Position numbers and translations under genes: made by a program | Origin: Gammaproteobacteria bacterium UBA3532 | GTDB taxonomy: Bacteria; Pseudomonadota; Gammaproteobacteria; Enterobacterales; UBA3532 | Direction of reading: 5' to 3' | Length of the DNA stretch: 7,426 bases | Assembly: GCA_002376965.1 (NCBI GenBank) | Contig: DFOV01000138.1 | Coordinates: 1 to 7,426, forward strand | In this document: in pieces, positions 7,173-7,426 of the stretch | Position numbering within the stretch: the first letter of the stretch is position 1 | How the letters are laid out: each line of letters begins with the position of its first letter | The notes under the pieces: model-generated | Databases searched by the model: none | What the model was told of the DNA's origin: nothing | Seen by the model: the letters and a program-made list of their open reading frames with translations, nothing else

Positions 7173-7426
7173 GCTTATACCCTAAATCGAAGAGGAGTTT
7201 GTCAGGATTTATTCTTGTTAATCTCAGTTGAATCAGGAATTTGTACCCAATAATGTGAGCAAGATGATTTTTAACACATTCATCACAGTGTTCCAATAGT
7301 TTCAGCGGTAAAACCATTAAAATCCCGCGTTCCTCTAATAATTGTACAAGATGAAAACACATTGGTATTTTCGGTTGTAAATAAAGTAATAGCACAGTAT
7401 GCGCTGATCACAAATAAATTAACATA
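7173..7426. other. AT-rich region upstream of pilG
   Basis: No recognisable gene, RNA or mobile element is seen in these 254 bp. It is clearly more AT-rich than the genes. It contains an 8-bp palindrome TTGTACAA (7342-7349), a dyad AACAC-N10-GTGTT (7273-7292), a candidate pilG promoter at 7386-7413 and an unrecognised 77-codon open frame on the minus strand (7395-7162, GTG start) that runs 11 bp into pilG. In Pseudomonas the gene on this side is the divergent gshB; nothing in the window shows whether that is so here. Confidence 0.6.
7386..7413 (-). promoter_or_regulatory. Candidate sigma-70 promoter for the pilG operon
   Basis: On the minus strand TTGTGA (7413-7408) and TATTAC (7391-7386) are 16 bp apart, and the second is preceded by TGC, giving an extended -10 of the form TGnTATTAC. 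Transcription would start near 7379, leaving a leader of about 205 bases before pilG. Both hexamers are imperfect and the region is AT-rich, so this is a guess from spacing and motif only. The TGTGA could also be one half of a CRP/Vfr-type site, but the other half is not TCACA. Confidence 0.25.

Noticed and set aside
1..7426. CRISPR arrays, insertion sequences, tRNA or rRNA genes, phage genes, defence systems
   Set aside because: No direct repeats with spacers, no transposase-like frames or terminal repeats, and no RNA gene signatures were seen on either strand.

Overview
The window carries six genes, all on the minus strand, in the order pilG-pilH-pilI-pilJ-pilK-chpA when read from high to low coordinates. 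This is the Pil-Chp chemosensory cluster, the chemotaxis-like pathway that controls type IV pilus extension and retraction (twitching motility) and surface sensing in Pseudomonas and relatives. chpA is cut by the left edge. Gene content, gene order and the strong resemblance of the proteins to recalled Pseudomonas Pil-Chp proteins point to a gammaproteobacterium. The moderately AT-leaning sequence would suit a marine relative such as a Cellvibrio/Saccharophagus-like lineage, but that placement is an inference.

Layout by coordinate: 1-2732 is the first 910 codons of chpA (multi-phosphotransfer histidine kinase). 2758-3612 is pilK (CheR-type methyltransferase). 3638-5701 is pilJ (methyl-accepting receptor). 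5777-6319 is pilI (CheW-like adaptor). 6379-6741 is pilH and 6786-7172 is pilG (single-domain response regulators). 7173-7426 is a noncoding or leader region upstream of pilG. Gaps between genes are 44, 59, 75, 25 and 25 bp in transcription order, which fits one operon. Longer gaps before pilI and pilJ leave room for internal signals: a GC hairpin lies between pilG and pilH, and a 12-bp palindrome beside a perfect TATAAT lies between pilI and pilJ.

How the parts work together, from knowledge of the family: PilJ senses a periplasmic or pilus-borne signal and forms arrays with the adaptor PilI and the kinase ChpA. PilK methylates PilJ to tune its output. Phosphoryl groups move through the ChpA Hpt domains to PilG and PilH, which set pilus assembly and cAMP signalling in opposite directions.

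I looked for an undescribed system on both strands and did not find one. The strongest points for a second look are small: the Hpt-like but histidine-box-free middle of ChpA, altered tip residues in PilJ, the possible internal promoter before pilJ, and a 77-codon open frame in the pilG leader.
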